DNA of 64,000 bases from Panaeolus papilionaceus (GCA_015501605.1 JADNRZ010000016.1:124001-188000); one strand, 5' to 3'. Shown: positions 43,561 to 56,742, counted from the stretch's first letter. Notes: generated by a model from the letters alone, not told the origin. Numbers and translations are program-made.

Positions 43561-44850
43561 GGTGAGGAGAGAGAGACGAAGAAGCATGAGGGGAAACGGG
43601 AGAGGAGAATGTAGTGAGGAGGGACGAGAACAGGCGCTTGATAGCCCGCGGATGCGGGGAGGTGTAAAATGCGATCGAGAATGGGGATGAGCCTGTTTAT
43701 CATCGTCAACTTAGTCAACCATTTTCTCGATACTCTCCATATCCGCGGTCAAAATATGCATGAAGACAAAGACGCACCTAGTCCTGTAGATAAAAACACA
43801 TCATCCCCAACACAGGTCCTCTCCCCTTTCCCATAAAATTGGATTAACGCCCACGACGAAAGCAGACAGCCGCGAGGCTGGGTGTATTGCCAGGAGTGGA
43901 TTTGAAGAGACAGAGTAAAGAAGGGTCCTTTCTGTTTAGACGAGAGCAGGATAAGTAGATTAGACCAGAATATAGTTTTATTTAAATCGAGGTAGAGAGG
44001 GGAGAAATGAGAGAACGAGAGAATAGGAGCGAAGGGAGGGAGGGTAAATGAGCTAAAAATAGCCACATACGTCATTATGTGCCGGATCTGTCATCCGATA
44101 CTTTTCTCCCCCAGTCCGCCCTCCTCTAACACACCCACTCTCCACTAAAACGCCGTCGTCGCCCTACCCACGATGCTCAAACTCCTAACCCCCATGCCAG
44201 CGAACATGGCGGCTGCCTGTTCAACGGCGTCGAACTGAGGTGAGGGTGTGGGGCGCTTTATGTGGATGTCTCGAGCGTTTGAGGGTGGGGAGGAGGGGGT
44301 TATGAGGGTGCCTCAGCTTTCGGAGAAGATGTGTTCGTTGCATTTGCATGGGTCGAGATGTGGAGAGGTGGGGAAAGAGGATGGGATAGCGACGGTGCTC
44401 GTTTCGTATAACGCGCGATACCCCCTCCATTCTCTCACTTCGAAGCTCAATCTCAGGCTCTCGGTTACGTCCATCCTTACATTCGTGCACTTGCCATTTA
44501 TATTCATGGTGATTTCCACTAACTCCGGCCAGTCGAGGATTTCGAGAGGCGAAGACCAGGGCAGCGCGTATGAGAGGGGGTGTAGGTGTTACATATGTGA
44601 GACGGTGAAGGTGTCGAGGCATGTAGTTAGGGCGGGAAGGGAGATGAAAAAGCATCGTCATTAGGGGTTCTGGTGAAGTGAAGGGGGAGGAGGGGAGGAG
44701 GGAGAAAAAGGGACACGGGAAACGGAGGAAGGAGGCGAGGCACGACGAGAGGTTGTATAGGAGAGGGATTGGTGATTCAAGTTGCGGGTAGGTGGGATAT
44801 GAGCAGGTTCCGGTAAGCATTTCTGGAATGTGGAGAGGTGGGAGACGTGT
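43561..44850 (-). pseudogene. W2 fragment and N2: decayed unrecognised genes
   Basis: 43561-43740 resembles the upstream part of W1 (INRLIPILDRILHLPASAGYQ on the minus strand). 43760-44075 holds the N downstream part (SLQIHSWQYTQPRG, GKGERTCVGDD). 44200-44850 is the main N part: NPLSYAL-like, MNINGKCTN, GYRALYETSTVAIP, SNARDIHIKRPTP, VRSLSIVGRA. Frames change several times. It closely matches N1, except that the short insertion and deletion pattern differs. Function unknown. Confidence 0.5.
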
Positions 44851-45310
44851 ATGAGCTCGGCATTGAGGGATCGGGATGTTGTTTCTTATGTTGTGATAGG
44901 AAGAATTGTGGTGTTGAATGAACAGGGTGTAAATGAAAGGGTTATCATCGCTGACCGATAGAACTTGAGGAAAAACGAATATACTTACTGATAACCCAAG
45001 CTTGACGCTCTATACTTCATACAAATATAGAAAACAATCAGCGGTTTCACAAGGTTCAACTGCAGGGATTTGACCATGGTCATGGTCGGAGCATAGACAC
45101 AACTGTGGCTTACGATGATGAGTCCATCCCCTTCATCGTCGAGTTATGTAAAGAGCGGAATGTGCTTCGCCGCCGGCACGGAATGCCTGTCTAATCCAGA
45201 TTTGGTCTTGAACTCACGCCTGTCTTCTTCTTCGATGTCCACCACCACCACCACCACGACTACTTAACCTTATTTATTTCATGGCCTAACTCTAAGTTGA
45301 ACCTTCAAAA

Positions 45311-48300
45311 TGAGTATTTAGACGGATTTAGACGACGATATCGTCGGTATTCTTTCTCCTCATCACTGTTTTCAACGCTCACTCATCGTTTGTTTTTCTA
45401 TGGCTTCATAGATTAGAACCCCAACACGCTCTCTGATCCAGCGTTAGAGGAATCCGACTCTAACTCTGACTCTGGTTCGGGCTTGGAATTAGGGAGTGAC
45501 GAGTTTGAAGAAACGACAAGTGAGGGAGGAAAGGTGGAAGTGAGAGCGCAGGATGACATGGAGGGTGAGTGTTTTGGTCTTCGCTCCTTTTTTTCCCTTC
45601 GTTTTCTCCTCTTTCTCCTCAATTTTTCTTCCACTGACCACGTTTTTTCTTCCATTACCTTTACTTACCCTACCCATACACTGAATAAAATAAAACAACC
45701 CCCACTAACCTTCCCAGCCCACAGACGCCTTGTCGAAAACATCCGACAACGAAATACGTATAACTCCTTCACTTCATCACCTTCGGGTGGAGCTTCTAAT
45801 CCCTGACAGGGATACTGGCGAAAGTATGGGATTTGACGATTGAGGAAGAGGAGGCGCAGTTTAAGGATGCCTTGAGGGAGGTGTCGGAGGTGAGGAGGAA
45901 GAGGAGGAAGGTGGGTTGTTTGTCTATTTTTTCTCTCTTTTGCATGAGATATGGGACACGAAGCTAACCCTAAAAAACCAACAGAAAGGCCGCCCCCCAG
46001 GCCCATCCTCTCACACCAAGTCAAATCCCTCATTGGGGACAGCAACCAAGCATACGTCGAAAACAACTCACATGAAGCCATCCGCATCATGCATGAAGTC
46101 ATGGGAGCTCTGCATTCGCTGCATGGGGTGTTGTTGCGAGCTGTTGCAGTGATATGCGGTGGGTGTTGGGAGAGATGGGGGTGATATGGAGAGGCGAAGC
46201 CAGGCTACGGTCCACTGGATTGTAATGTGTTGCATTGGTTAGCTTTTGCGAGGATAAAGACGGGAGATGTCGATGAGGTCGAGGGGAAGTATGATGCTTC
46301 CATTATCCTCACCTTGGATGTGCTCGATTCCTCGGTATTGTTCCTCGGGATTGCGGATGGGTGTTTTGAGAAGGAGATGACGACGACGCGAAAGTGATAT
46401 ATGAGCTTTTGGGAAGACATGTTGCGGTGAGGTGAGGGTTTTATTTTGTGTGGTCGCTGTCATTCCGTTTCTTGCACTCCCGACTTTTCTTTTCTGCGTG
46501 TTTCATTTCTCCTCTATTTCTCCGCTTCTCTTCTCTTCTCCCAGTCCTTGTCATTTCACCACTTTACTTCGCCATGTCTCGTTGCTGCGTCACTTTATTT
46601 TCCCTCCTCTCTTTCTCTCAACCTTATCTTCCATTCTCGCCCTTTTCATTCCTTTCCCTCCTTCAGTTTTTTCATTTATTGAAGAAAGCGAAAACTGACA
46701 AACTCCCGTCTATGCTATCTAGACAAGCAGCATATACCTCCTGCAAACAGCGGTGTGTGTGAACAATATAGGAGAGAGGGTATATGAGCATAGTGAGTGT
46801 TCTGTTGTCTCTAGACTTATATGTTTGGGTTTCGCTAGTGGTTTTTGCCTTGCCTTTTCTTTCTCGAGACTACATTTCTTCCGTCCTCCTTTCTCTTTGA
46901 TTTGGGGCATTTTTCAGCTTTTCACGCTTCCTTCCTGCCTTTCCCTGCTTTTTTCCGCGTAGCGCGACTGCATTCCCGGCCCTTTTCTAAAACTTGCAAT
47001 CTGTCTGTGATTTTACTTGTTCTCGAAGTTGGGAGCGATGGTTTTTGTTTGGAATAAGGTTGGAGGTCGTCTATGTGGTTTGAGAGTTCGTTGCAGTACC
47101 CCCATTTCATTTCGGATTTTGGGATTTGAGATGAGGGATACATCGCCGAACATCTGTATTTTATGCTTGAACATGTGGCTTTTATATGCCTCTCTTTTTT
47201 TTCTTTCTTTATGGTTCTTTTCACTTTCTTTCGTTCTCATGCCATGTGGGCACGTATGGTTGCGGCGACTGGTGGTGACTCTTTTTGATTATCACTCGCT
47301 AGCCCCGAAGAACTCTTCTGCTCTTGCCATTTCTGAACCATTCTTTCCTCATTCATCCTGTTCACACCGCTAACTACGTCTTAACTACAGTATGCCTCAC
47401 AGGCCCATCAACAATGAGGCTGAAATGAAATTGGCGGATATATGAGATATTGGGGAAGACAAGGGAGACGAGGAGGGCTTTGAAGTTGGTGTATAAAGGT
47501 ACGTTTTCCTTCTCCTATTCCTTTCATTCTCGCCTCATTTTCTTGCTCACCCATATTCACAGTCATCCATTCCCGCAAAAAGCACAAAACCAACTCGGTC
47601 CCACCGGCACCCCCGCCCCCGCCCCCTCAACCGGCGAAGACCCAACCGTTACCTCCCACTTCGCCGAAAATAAATTCCTGAACGCGTCTAAAGCCAAATC
47701 AGGAGGGGCAGGGAGCGAAACCGAGGCTGACGTCGGCGTAGTTGAAGGCGCTGGAGGCGGAGAGGGAGAGGGAAGTTGTGAGGGTGGAGGAGGTGCTGTG
47801 AGGTTTGGGAGGGGAGCTTGAGGGAGGTTGATGGTGTGGGCGGGGAAGGAGGGGACAGGAGCAAAGAGAGAGATTGGATGACGGAAGCTGGGATTGGTTG
47901 ATGCGTTTAGAGAGATGCAGAATTTGTTTTTGACGAGTCGAGTATGTCTCCTTTTTTTCACTTCTTCCCCGTCCGTTGCTCAAGAACTGGTGCTAATAAA
48001 GCTGTGGTACATGACAGTTTAATCCCTTTGCTGCCATGTCCCCTTGTAGTTAGATGAAAAGACGTGTGGAGACGAAGGCTGATGAGGATCGGATGGCGGA
48101 TCGGTTGCAGCTTGATATTCGTAAGTTTTTCGTTCCCTCTCTCCCTCTCTATATTTTTTGTAAAGAAAAAAAATAGCGTATACTGACACAAAATACCTAC
48201 CTAAGTAGAACAAAACTCCCTCACCCAACAAAATACCAAATCCATGGGTGTGACGGTGTTTAGAGGTGTTTCGTTTGGTGATTGGTTGAGATTGTTTATG

Positions 48301-49462
48301 CAGATATGTTCGTAATTTTCTTATTTTTATTTCTTGCTGTCCTTTTTCCATGTCATACACACTAATACGCTCTCATACAGTACTACATCCTGAAGAAACG
48401 AGCTCAATACAATGTCGCTGAAGAAATTCTATGGTACATAGTTTCAAACGCATATCAACCACAAGACCGGCACAGTGCAATTCGTATTGCGTTGATCAGT
48501 ACGTCTATTTCCTCTTTTATCCTCTTCCCTCTCGCTGACGCAACCCACACCATGCAGCATCCTCGCTGAGCGACCTGGCGTTGCCGTGGAACAAGTCTCC
48601 AAACTCATCACAACGCATCAGTTCAACAACGAGCCTATCCGGATCCTCCTCACCTCTCTTGCGAGCACGCTGAAGCTCACAAATAGCTTCATCACGTCGA
48701 CATTGCAGGAGTATTTGTTTAGGGAGATGAAGCTTCCGGATACGTCTATGAAGAACCTGCGGATTTTGAGATGGAATGGGTTGAATGGGCAGTATGCGGC
48801 GACTGCGACGACACCGGGTGCGGCGGGGAGGAGGAGGAATGAGGATGGGGGGGAGGAGAAGGATGACGATGGGATGCCTGCGCCAAGACGATGGCGAATC
48901 TGGATGGTGCACCTAGGATTCCGACAAAAAAAAATCCTGTTATCGTTGCGAGATATGGGCAGATTTCTATGGCTGCAAAGCATTATGTGCCGTTTGTAAG
49001 TTTTCTTGAGCTTAAATTACTCGGCATCTTTCATCTCTAATCCAATCCAGTCTACCTCATCCACGCCTACGACTCCTACCTCAATGATCTCATGATCTTC
49101 CTTTGTCTCGCCATCGCCTCAATAGGGTGGGCCATGCCGCGCCAATCCGACAACAGGCACCACCTCGTCGTGCAGGCAATGGCATTCTTGACCAAATACT
49201 GCAAACCGTGGGGAACGACGACGGCGGGGGTGAGGGAGGTGGAGTATACTGTTGGGAGAACGTTTCATTAGCTTGCGTTGTATTTGTTAGGGTTAGCTAG
49301 ACAGGCGGTGAGTGGCATTCAATTATTCATTTCACTTGTTTCGCTCTTCGTGTTTTGAATCCTTAACTGAGGGTTATATTCTTAGGACAACTTGTTTGCA
49401 AGAGAAGCTGCATTTAATTTGTCTTGTATTTTGGTCCTGTACCGTTGGCTGATATATTGTAT
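45311..49462 (+). pseudogene. T3: TFIIIC TPR subunit-like pseudogene, closest to T1
   Basis: Matches T1 across its length at an offset of about 16.05 kb. Recognisable parts are the acidic exon (45421-45562), HQVKSLIGDSNQAYVENNSHEAIRIMHEVM (in two parts, about 46015-46105), LAFARIKTG with SIILTLDVLDSSVLFLGIADGCFEK (about 46240-46370), YLLQTAV (about 46725), NNEAEMKLADI then the same frameshift as T1 (about 47408), DEDRMADRLQLDI (about 48083), EPIRILLTSLASTLKL (about 48630) and LRWNGLNGQYAAT. Its end breaks off after ADILY at 49462 and passes into the 3' flank of G3. Not functional as it stands. Confidence 0.75.
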
Positions 49463-49734
49463 AACTACTTGTTATTTTTGTGTTGATCATTATTCCTTTT
49501 TTATTTTTCACCTGCCTTCTCTCATGCACCTTAATTTTTGTTGGTGTCCTATAATAACTTGGCCTCTGACATATACTCGAAATCAAGAATGTCATACAAG
49601 TGTGTTATCTTCACAAGCAAAGGTTACATATATTATATACAAGTGACAAAGTAGTAAGCAATCTTGAAGCTTGAAGTTCAAACTTGAATCAATGTTGTTG
49701 TAGCACCAGATTGTCAAGAGAGACTTGCCAGAAA

Positions 49735-51012
49735 TCATTTGGAAGCTCTGTGCTTGGATGGCTTGCTTCCCCATCCCTTTGCTCTTTTGTTTGGCTTTGG
49801 AGATAATCCAGCAGGGTGAGATGATTCAGCAGCAGATGCCAGTGAAAGGGTAGGATCAGGGGGTGTGCCAAATGTATGCAACTCGTCCTCAAACTTGGTG
49901 ATTAGCATCTGCACCTCCTTGAGTTGCACAATCAAAATAGCTTCAAGTTCATCTAATTGCTCTACTGTTGCCATCTGCAGCTCTGACTGAATGTTGGCTT
50001 GCTGCATTTGAAGGTTGCTGATCCGCGTTTGGAGATCATCACAGATGTGTGATGCAAATGGTGTATGTTGAAGGGGAAGATGAACTGATTGGTGGATGCT
50101 GAATTTATCACCCCAGACAACACTTTGATCAAAAGCATTGTCTAAAATAGTAAGAGCTGACTCCTGAGTGTTGTGAAACTTGACAATGTCAGCTCCTTTG
50201 TCAATGTAATCCTAATGAGCATCATGGGTGAATAGTAAGGTTGATATTCTGAGAATGTCCTGAGAGCAACATACCTTCCATATCTCCTTATGAAGCTGGC
50301 TGAAGTTTCCTTCTGCACGTCTCCTTGTGTTTTCATTCCAAATTGAGTCCCACATTGTAGAAACGACAGTGACTCTCCCTGCTGATTTGGGCCCTGTCAA
50401 TGCCTCAAAAGTGCGCAGGACCTGTCTTTGGCTTCCAGGCAAACGAGGCTTGTTGATAGGAGTGTGATACAGAATGCGGAATGCATATAAATCTCTAATA
50501 TTGAAGTCAGCAAGTGCTTCTAAAATGAGAGACAACTGGAAATTACAACTTTGTTTGAATCATATCTTTTAACATGGAAACTATGCCCATTGCCGATATC
50601 TTGCTATCAGCAAAGCCGGGAACATCCACTAAGTAAATGGGAGACCCCAATGGCATGACCACATTTATAATTCGATATATTGATACACATTGTGTGAACC
50701 CCTCCAGCTTATCACTGGAGAGACCAAGTGAGGTGTTTGATGCGACTGCTTCTATGAACTACACAAGGGGATATATTGAGGTTGACCGAAAATAGTGATC
50801 GTGATACAACTCACACTACTCTTCCCTGACCCAGTCGGACCAAGTAGCCTATGCATATAGATATAAGTTGCCATCTCGCCATACATAGGATTAATGTGCA
50901 TTTACACAAACACAATACCGAGTGTCCTGAAATTAGATGCCCTTTCTACTGATACAGCTCCAAGAGCCTTGATGTATTCGAGCTTGGTTGCAAAATCTGG
51001 GATTGTAGACAT
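49735..51012 (-). CDS. G3: AIG1-like GTPase, apparently open
   Basis: The most intact GTPase copy. Exons 50848-50815 (LLGPTGSGKSS, P-loop), 50758-50550 (GLSSDKLEGFTQCV, DVPGFADSKIS), 50494-50275 (ILYHTPINKPRLPG, STMWDSIWN, RAEGNFSQLHKEIWK) and 50211-49735 join in frame. The last exon contains DYIDKGADIVKFHNTQESALTILDNA (in two parts), two coiled-coil segments and the end GWGSKPSKHRASK. All introns are 55-65 bp, and the intron before DYIDKG contains a stop, so splicing is required. An upstream exon (MSTIPDFATKLEYIKALG, from 51012) probably starts the protein, but its join to the P-loop exon could not be fixed. Such GTPases are expanded in mushrooms; their role is unknown. Confidence 0.7.
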
Positions 51013-51429
51013 TAAAATAGAGCAGAGGGTGGTAATTGCGAAGGGGAGTGCTGGTGAGTTGAAGTCAAAATGGATGGCTGAGCGAGAAAAGCACAGCACA
51101 CCGGATAAGGCTGCTTTCGTCTGACGTGCATGCGGCGTGAGTAGACCTCAGGCTGATCGGACAATGATATTATTACCTATACTTTAAGCTTTACCTGCTA
51201 ATTCGTTTGCATGTATTTGCGTGTTTCCCTATCCATCACTTGCTTTTGTCATTCTGCATTTTGAAATGATTCTATTGCAAATCCGGTTTTTTTTCTACCG
51301 TTTGCTTGGTCCTTCGATTTCCACATACCATTCACTGGCAGCCGTAGCGAAGCGAGGCACTCGCCTTGTGAATAATATTAATTTTAAACCCATTCATGGC
51401 ACTCATATACCCCTATCACGAAATACTAA

Positions 51430-52000
51430 CACCCAAAATCAACGCTGAGGTCTCCGTTCAAGTTCAAGTTGCCTTGATATAACCCTCTCAGCACTATGTC
51501 TTTTAGCGTCTCCCCCTCCTGCTCGCCTTGCCCCTCAACCTCAACTTCCTTACCCAACGCCGAGGAAGACACTGAGCCCGACGAGGAAGAAGATGGAGAG
51601 GAAGAGAGAAAAGACGAAGACCTCTCAACAACCTCAAAAGCACCCCTCACAGCATCCACCCACTTCTCCCAGTTCTCAACCGACCGAGACTGCGGGAACT
51701 GTTCGTTGTGGATGAAGTGACCTCTTGCACCCACACTCTCTTCGATTTCGGTGCTGCTTGTCATGTGGGAGATTCTGGATTGGTATCGTCGTAAATGCCA
51801 GAATTCATCTCGTCAGATCCTCCGAGATACGATGATCCGAATCGAAGCTGATCCCTCCCCGCCCTGGCCTCCATCCAACATACCTCTCCCCTCTCGACTC
51901 CATTTGTGTAGCTCCCGAATACGTTCTTGAAAATAATCAACAGTCGACGGGGTTCAACTACAAGGATATGATCATGATCATGGAGGGAGCATAAACACAA
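51430..52000 (-). pseudogene. W3: best-preserved W copy, function unknown
   Basis: Minus-strand frames read CLCSLHDHDHILVVEP (about 51950-52000), YTNGVERGE, GGSDEMNSGIYDD (about 51790-51830), then in another frame EIEESVGARGHFIHNEQFPQ and WVDAVRGAFEVVERS with a long Ser run, and finally VLRGLYQGNLNLNGDLSVDFG. The change of frame near 51760 may be a short intron or a break. Low-complexity, possibly disordered protein; no domain recognised. Confidence 0.45.
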
Positions 52001-52168
52001 CTGAGGCTTGCGATGAATGAGTGACTGTCGGTGATGGCATCAGCGGAATCTGCCTAGCCGCCGCCAGCACGTTTGAATTTAGTCTTCTTCCTTGACGTCC
52101 ACCACCACAACCACCGCGAAGATAAATCTTATTTATTTCATGCTCCAACTCGAAGCCAACTTGTTAAA

Positions 52169-54068
52169 ATGGATATTATAAGGACTTAGACGAAGATATC
52201 GTTGGTAAGCTCCGTTCTCATCACGCTTTACACCGTTTATTCAGCCTTACTCATCCTCGTTATTCTTGTTCTGCACAGATTGAAACTCTAGCTCTCTTTC
52301 AGATCCTGTGTCAGAGGCATCTGACTCTGACACTTACTCGATTTTGGGCTCGGAATCAGAGAGCGACGAGTCTGAAGAAACACCGCATGAAGAGGCGAGC
52401 TGGAGGTGAGGTCACAGGACGAGAATGTGTTTTGCTGTCTATTTTCTTTCTTTTCTTTCTCCCTTTGCAAAAAAAGACGTTGCTCATAATCATCTGACAC
52501 ATATGAACATCAGCATGTTCCCCCGAAGGTGGATGAGAAGACCCGTCGAGATGGAGGCTGATGAGGAGAGGATGATGGATTGGTTGCCGTTTGATATTGG
52601 TATGTAGTGTTCCTTTTTCTTTTTTTGCCTCCGTTGCTTCCTCTTCTTCGTGCCTCTCCCAACCTCATCGTTCCTCTGCCCCTGCTCCTACTTTTACACG
52701 AATATTACACCAGAAATTTAAATCATATACTAACAAAAATACCCAGTGATACAGAACCAGACTCCCTCCCCCCACGAAATACCAAATCGGCAGGTGCAAC
52801 GGTACTTAGAGGTGTTTTGTTTGATGATGGGTCAAGGCTGTTTATGCAAGTATGTTGGTGGTTTTGATGCTCTTTCTCTTTATTTCCCGGTCTCATACCA
52901 TTCTGACTCACTCACACAGTACTACTTCATTCTGAAAAAACGAGACCAATACGATGGCGCGGAAGAAATTCTGCAACATATCATGGCTTCAAGCGCATAC
53001 CAACCACGAGACCGGCAAAGTGCAATCCGTATCGTGTTGATCAGTATGTCTATCTTCTCTTTTTCGTCTTCTCTCTTGCTTATGCAACCCACAGCATGCA
53101 GCATCCTCGACTTGTGACCCAACGTCGTCGAACAAGCCCGCAAACTCATAACTACTCATCAGCCTCTGAGGATCCTCCTCTCTCGCAAGCGGCTTCAGCC
53201 CACAGATAGCTTCATCACGTCAACGTTACAGAAGAAGTTTGTTTAGGGAGATGAAGCCTTCGGATACGACTGTGAAGAACCCCAGTATATTGGTGGAATG
53301 GGTTGAATAGGTGGTATGCGGCAACTGCGACGATGGGGGTGCTGTGGGGAAGCAGACTGAGGACGGGGATGAAGAAGGTGAGGAGGATCAGGCGCCTGCT
53401 CCGATGGGTGGGGCCACGGCGACAGCGAGTGTGGAGGGGGCACCTAAGAGATTCCGAGGAAAGAGAATCCTGTGATTGTTGCGATATGGGTAGATTCGTG
53501 TTGCCGCGAAGAGCTATCAAAGTGTGATTTGTAAGTGTCTTCCTCCTTTTTCTCTTCTTCCTTTTCTTCAGTGTTTATCGAGCATTGCTAACGCGATTCC
53601 ACAGTACAGCTCCATGCCTATGCTACTACACAAACGACCCGATGATCTGCCTGTCTTGCCATTGCCTCGATAGAGAGGGCCATGCAGCGCCAATCAGACA
53701 ACCGGCACCACCTCGTAGTGCAAGCGATGGCATTCCTGAGCAAATACCGCAAGCTGCAGGGAACGACGACGGCGGGAGATGGGAGGTGGAGCGTAATTTT
53801 GCGAGAACATTTCATCATTTGGGGTTGTATTCGCATGCGGTGAAGCATTATGAGAAAGTGTTCGGGTTGGCGGAACAGGTGGGGGTGAGTGTCATTCATT
53901 TATTTATTTACTCGTTTTCCTCTTCGCGTTTTGAATGGTTAAATGATGATTATATTCTTAGGATGATCTATTTGCAAGACAAGCGGCATTTGACTTGTCC
54001 TGTATTTCTATAATCCCTGGTGCTGTACCGTTGGCGATGCGTTGTATAGGAAGTGGCTGTCTTTGTGA
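52169..54068 (+). pseudogene. T4: TFIIIC TPR subunit-like pseudogene, large deletion
   Basis: Start-like ATG at 52169, acidic exon remnant to about 52410, then a jump near 52450-52500 past all TPR exons directly to MFPRRWMRRPVEMEADEERM (in two parts, about 52515). Downstream are VLFDDGSRLFMQ (about 52820), YYFILKKRDQYDGAEEILQHI (in two parts, about 52920), SAIRIVLIS, AMQRQSDNRHHLVVQAMAFLSKYRKLQG (in parts, about 53690) and YSHAVKHYEKVFGLAEQ (about 53830). The end is VPLA, then a 1 nt loss before the final RKWLSL-like segment at 54068. It is followed by the inserted F-box gene. Confidence 0.7.
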
Positions 54069-54639
54069 TTATCATGTTCGTTATCTTTAGGTCTACCATT
54101 ATTTCTTTTTTATTTTTCACTGCCCTTCTCCCGTGCACCTTAAATTTCTTCGACTTCTGGACGAGATCCTAGAGGAGACACAGAGTTCTACAAAGCTGGC
54201 TTTTAGAGTGCGGCGACGGGCGTTGTCTTTTGGCGCATCGCTGCAGTCAGGGCTTCGACGTTGGACAGTCGTTTTGTGAAACGCTTGTTGCACTTGCCTT
54301 TGATGCACTTAAAAGTGAAAAAAATAGGAGCATTCAGAGAATACCAGGTATGAGATAAGACGAGCAACAAAGCTTGATTATTGCTGACCCGACCGTTTTT
54401 TCAGTTCTTAAACTTGTACCAGTGTAGAGAAACGAATGGAGCTCGGTCTGATTGATCTCTTGGTGCGGGTAGAGCTCTACGTAAAGTATGTAACTCATTA
54501 CAAGGAGCATTTTCTGACTCAAAAGTCGAACCACAAAAAATTCAATTGTGAACACGTCAACCATGTCAGGGGCGGAATCACGATATATAACGATCAATCC
54601 AACCTTTGTCCTCGACGCTATCACCTCGCGACGGCACCC

Positions 54640-56168
54640 ATGGAACCAATCTTTCCCGTTGAGCTCATCCAGAAAATCATTTGCCACGTCAAGGACGACA
54701 ATGCTCTATCCACCCTAATCTCATTATCCTATTGTTGCACGACATATGCCTACATTTGTCGTCCCTTCATCTTTGAGCACATCTGTGTCGGGTTCAGCGA
54801 TGAGAAGATTGAACGCACTGTATCACTTCTGACATGTCTATCTCGTAACGCATCGTACTTGCCCTATGTGCGAAGTCTTCTCGTCGATGTGGGCCACAAG
54901 GGACGAATTATACACCAACCAAGGACGATGCAGGGTGTTATTATCCTCTGGGAATCAGTTATGTTCAAGCTCCCTCGCCTAGATTCTATCACACTCCAAC
55001 AGCACAGCGTAGACTACATTCGTCCCGACAGTACTGGTGTATCCTCCCTCGTGAACAAACTCATCGCCGTCTATATCTCCCAGGGAAAATTGAAATCAGC
55101 AACTGTGGATGGGATCTTGCAAGATACCGAGCCGATGGAGGCTTTGTTAAAACCACCGCCATCCTTACTCTCCCTGACCCTCCACAGTCCAAGGTTTACC
55201 TTGTATTTGCCCCCTAGAATAGCCCCCATCACCTCATCGTCAAATCTCACGACATTCAAAGTCTACGACCCCGATACCTTCCCGCTCTACATCATCGACA
55301 GATACCCGAACCTCACGCACCTCGAGCTGGAGTTCCAAAGGAACTACAGGCCTCATTCTCGAATTTGTACTTTGGCCGCGCCACCCTTGGCAAAATTACG
55401 CTACCTTTCGTACAAAGCCCTGAACGTAAATAAATACCCGACCTCTCTGACCCGGGATTTCATCGCAATGTGTGACCCAGGTCTTGGGCCCCCATTTCCT
55501 CTTCTCCAACACGTTTCACTGGCGGCATCTGACGAAACGACATGGGCCGAGTTGTCAATTTTGCTAGAAAAGCTACAAGGGCTAAGAACTCTGGAAACCG
55601 ACTGTAAGCCCCTGCACGATGCCAGCCTTTATATATCCAGTCATGCTGATATCCGCCTCATCTCCCAGTCACTACATATCGACCTCAAACGGGAAGAAAC
55701 CCATTCGACGTGCTGCGAATTCCCGAACACATCAAGACTGTTTACACGTCGCTTCGAAATCTCTCTCTGTGCATAAGCCTCGGTAGCGCACCTGCGCAAT
55801 CCCAAAAGGCTTTGAACAACGTGACATCACTGCTTTTACAGATCTCGGGAGTCAACGTTCTGGAAACTTTCACCCTTAATACTGTCTTTACTCGCGAGTC
55901 CGACACGCTACCTTCCTTACAGATTTGGACGACGATTGCAGACTGCATATCAAGCGAAGACCAATTCCCAAAGATGGCGAAATTCTGTGTCTCTCTCAAC
56001 ATCAAGTGCGATGCTAAATTCGTGCTGAGTGCTGCCGCCGCTCAACATTATGGAACCAAGCTCAAAGATACTTTCAGGGCGAGGATCAGGGGAGGTGTTG
56101 AGGTCGAGACATCGATGACCTCGATGATGGCCCCAGACCCGCTGGCGTGGCTTAACACATTAGTTTGA
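54640..56168 (+). pseudogene. F-box-like gene with a frameshift near 55700
   Basis: ATG at 54640 opens MEPIFPVELIQKIICHVKDD, then LSYCCTTYAYICRPFIFEHI, an F-box-like start similar in style to the F-box gene at 18.4-19.5 kb. Irregular leucine-rich segments follow. The frame stops at 55776, but a frame offset by one base reads PFDVLRIPEHIKTVYTSLRNLSLCI from about 55705 and runs on to 56168 with the same composition. No GT-AG intron explains the change, so a 1 nt indel at about 55690-55705 is likely, either a true mutation or a sequence error. The gene sits between T4 and the fragment T5 and is unrelated to the array unit. Confidence 0.65.
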
Positions 56169-56200
56169 CTGTACATATATCTTTATAGAACATATATTTT

Positions 56201-56638
56201 TAATCTTGCCGTTGCCTCGATAGGGAGGGCCATGCAGCACCAATCTGACAATCGGCACCGTGACGTTGTAGTGCAGGCGATGGCATTCGTGACCAAATAC
56301 TGCAAGCTGCGGGTTACGACGACAGCGGGGGTGAGGGAGGTGGAGTAAATTTGGGAGAATGTTTCATCAGCTGGGGTTGTATTCGCATGAGGTGAAGTAT
56401 TATGAGAGGGTGTTGGAGTTAGCTGAACAAGCGGGGGTGAGTCTTACATTCTGTGTTTATTTGACTTTTGTTTCTTTGCAATGCTGTTCTACGGATTGCT
56501 GACTTGATCTATGTGTATAGGACGACCTTTTTGCAGGAGAAATGGCATTTAATTTTTCCTGTATTTTTGTTTTTACTAGTGCTGTCCCGTTGGCCGATGC
56601 TTTGTCACGGTACAGGAGGTGGTTATATATCTTTGTGA
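56201..56638 (+). pseudogene. T5: last-exon fragment of the TFIIIC-like gene
   Basis: Begins abruptly at about 56201 with sequence equivalent to 53656 in T4 (AMQHQSDNRH, KYCKLR, MFHQLGLYSH-like), 33 bp after the F-box stop. It continues to VPLADAL and a disrupted end. It contains a frameshift after MAFVTKYCKLR. Confidence 0.6.
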
Positions 56639-56742
56639 CCATCACCCTTGCTCGTTATTTTTTGTATGCATATTATTGCTTTTTATTTCACCCTCCCTTC
56701 TACCGTGCACCTTAATTTTCGTCGGGTTCTGGATGAAGCCCT

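Noticed and set aside
43749..44075. FYGKGERTCVG in a minus-strand frame resembling a cytochrome P450 haem-binding loop
   Set aside because: No other P450 motif (ExxR, PERF-like) is near, and the sister copies do not keep the frame; treated as chance.
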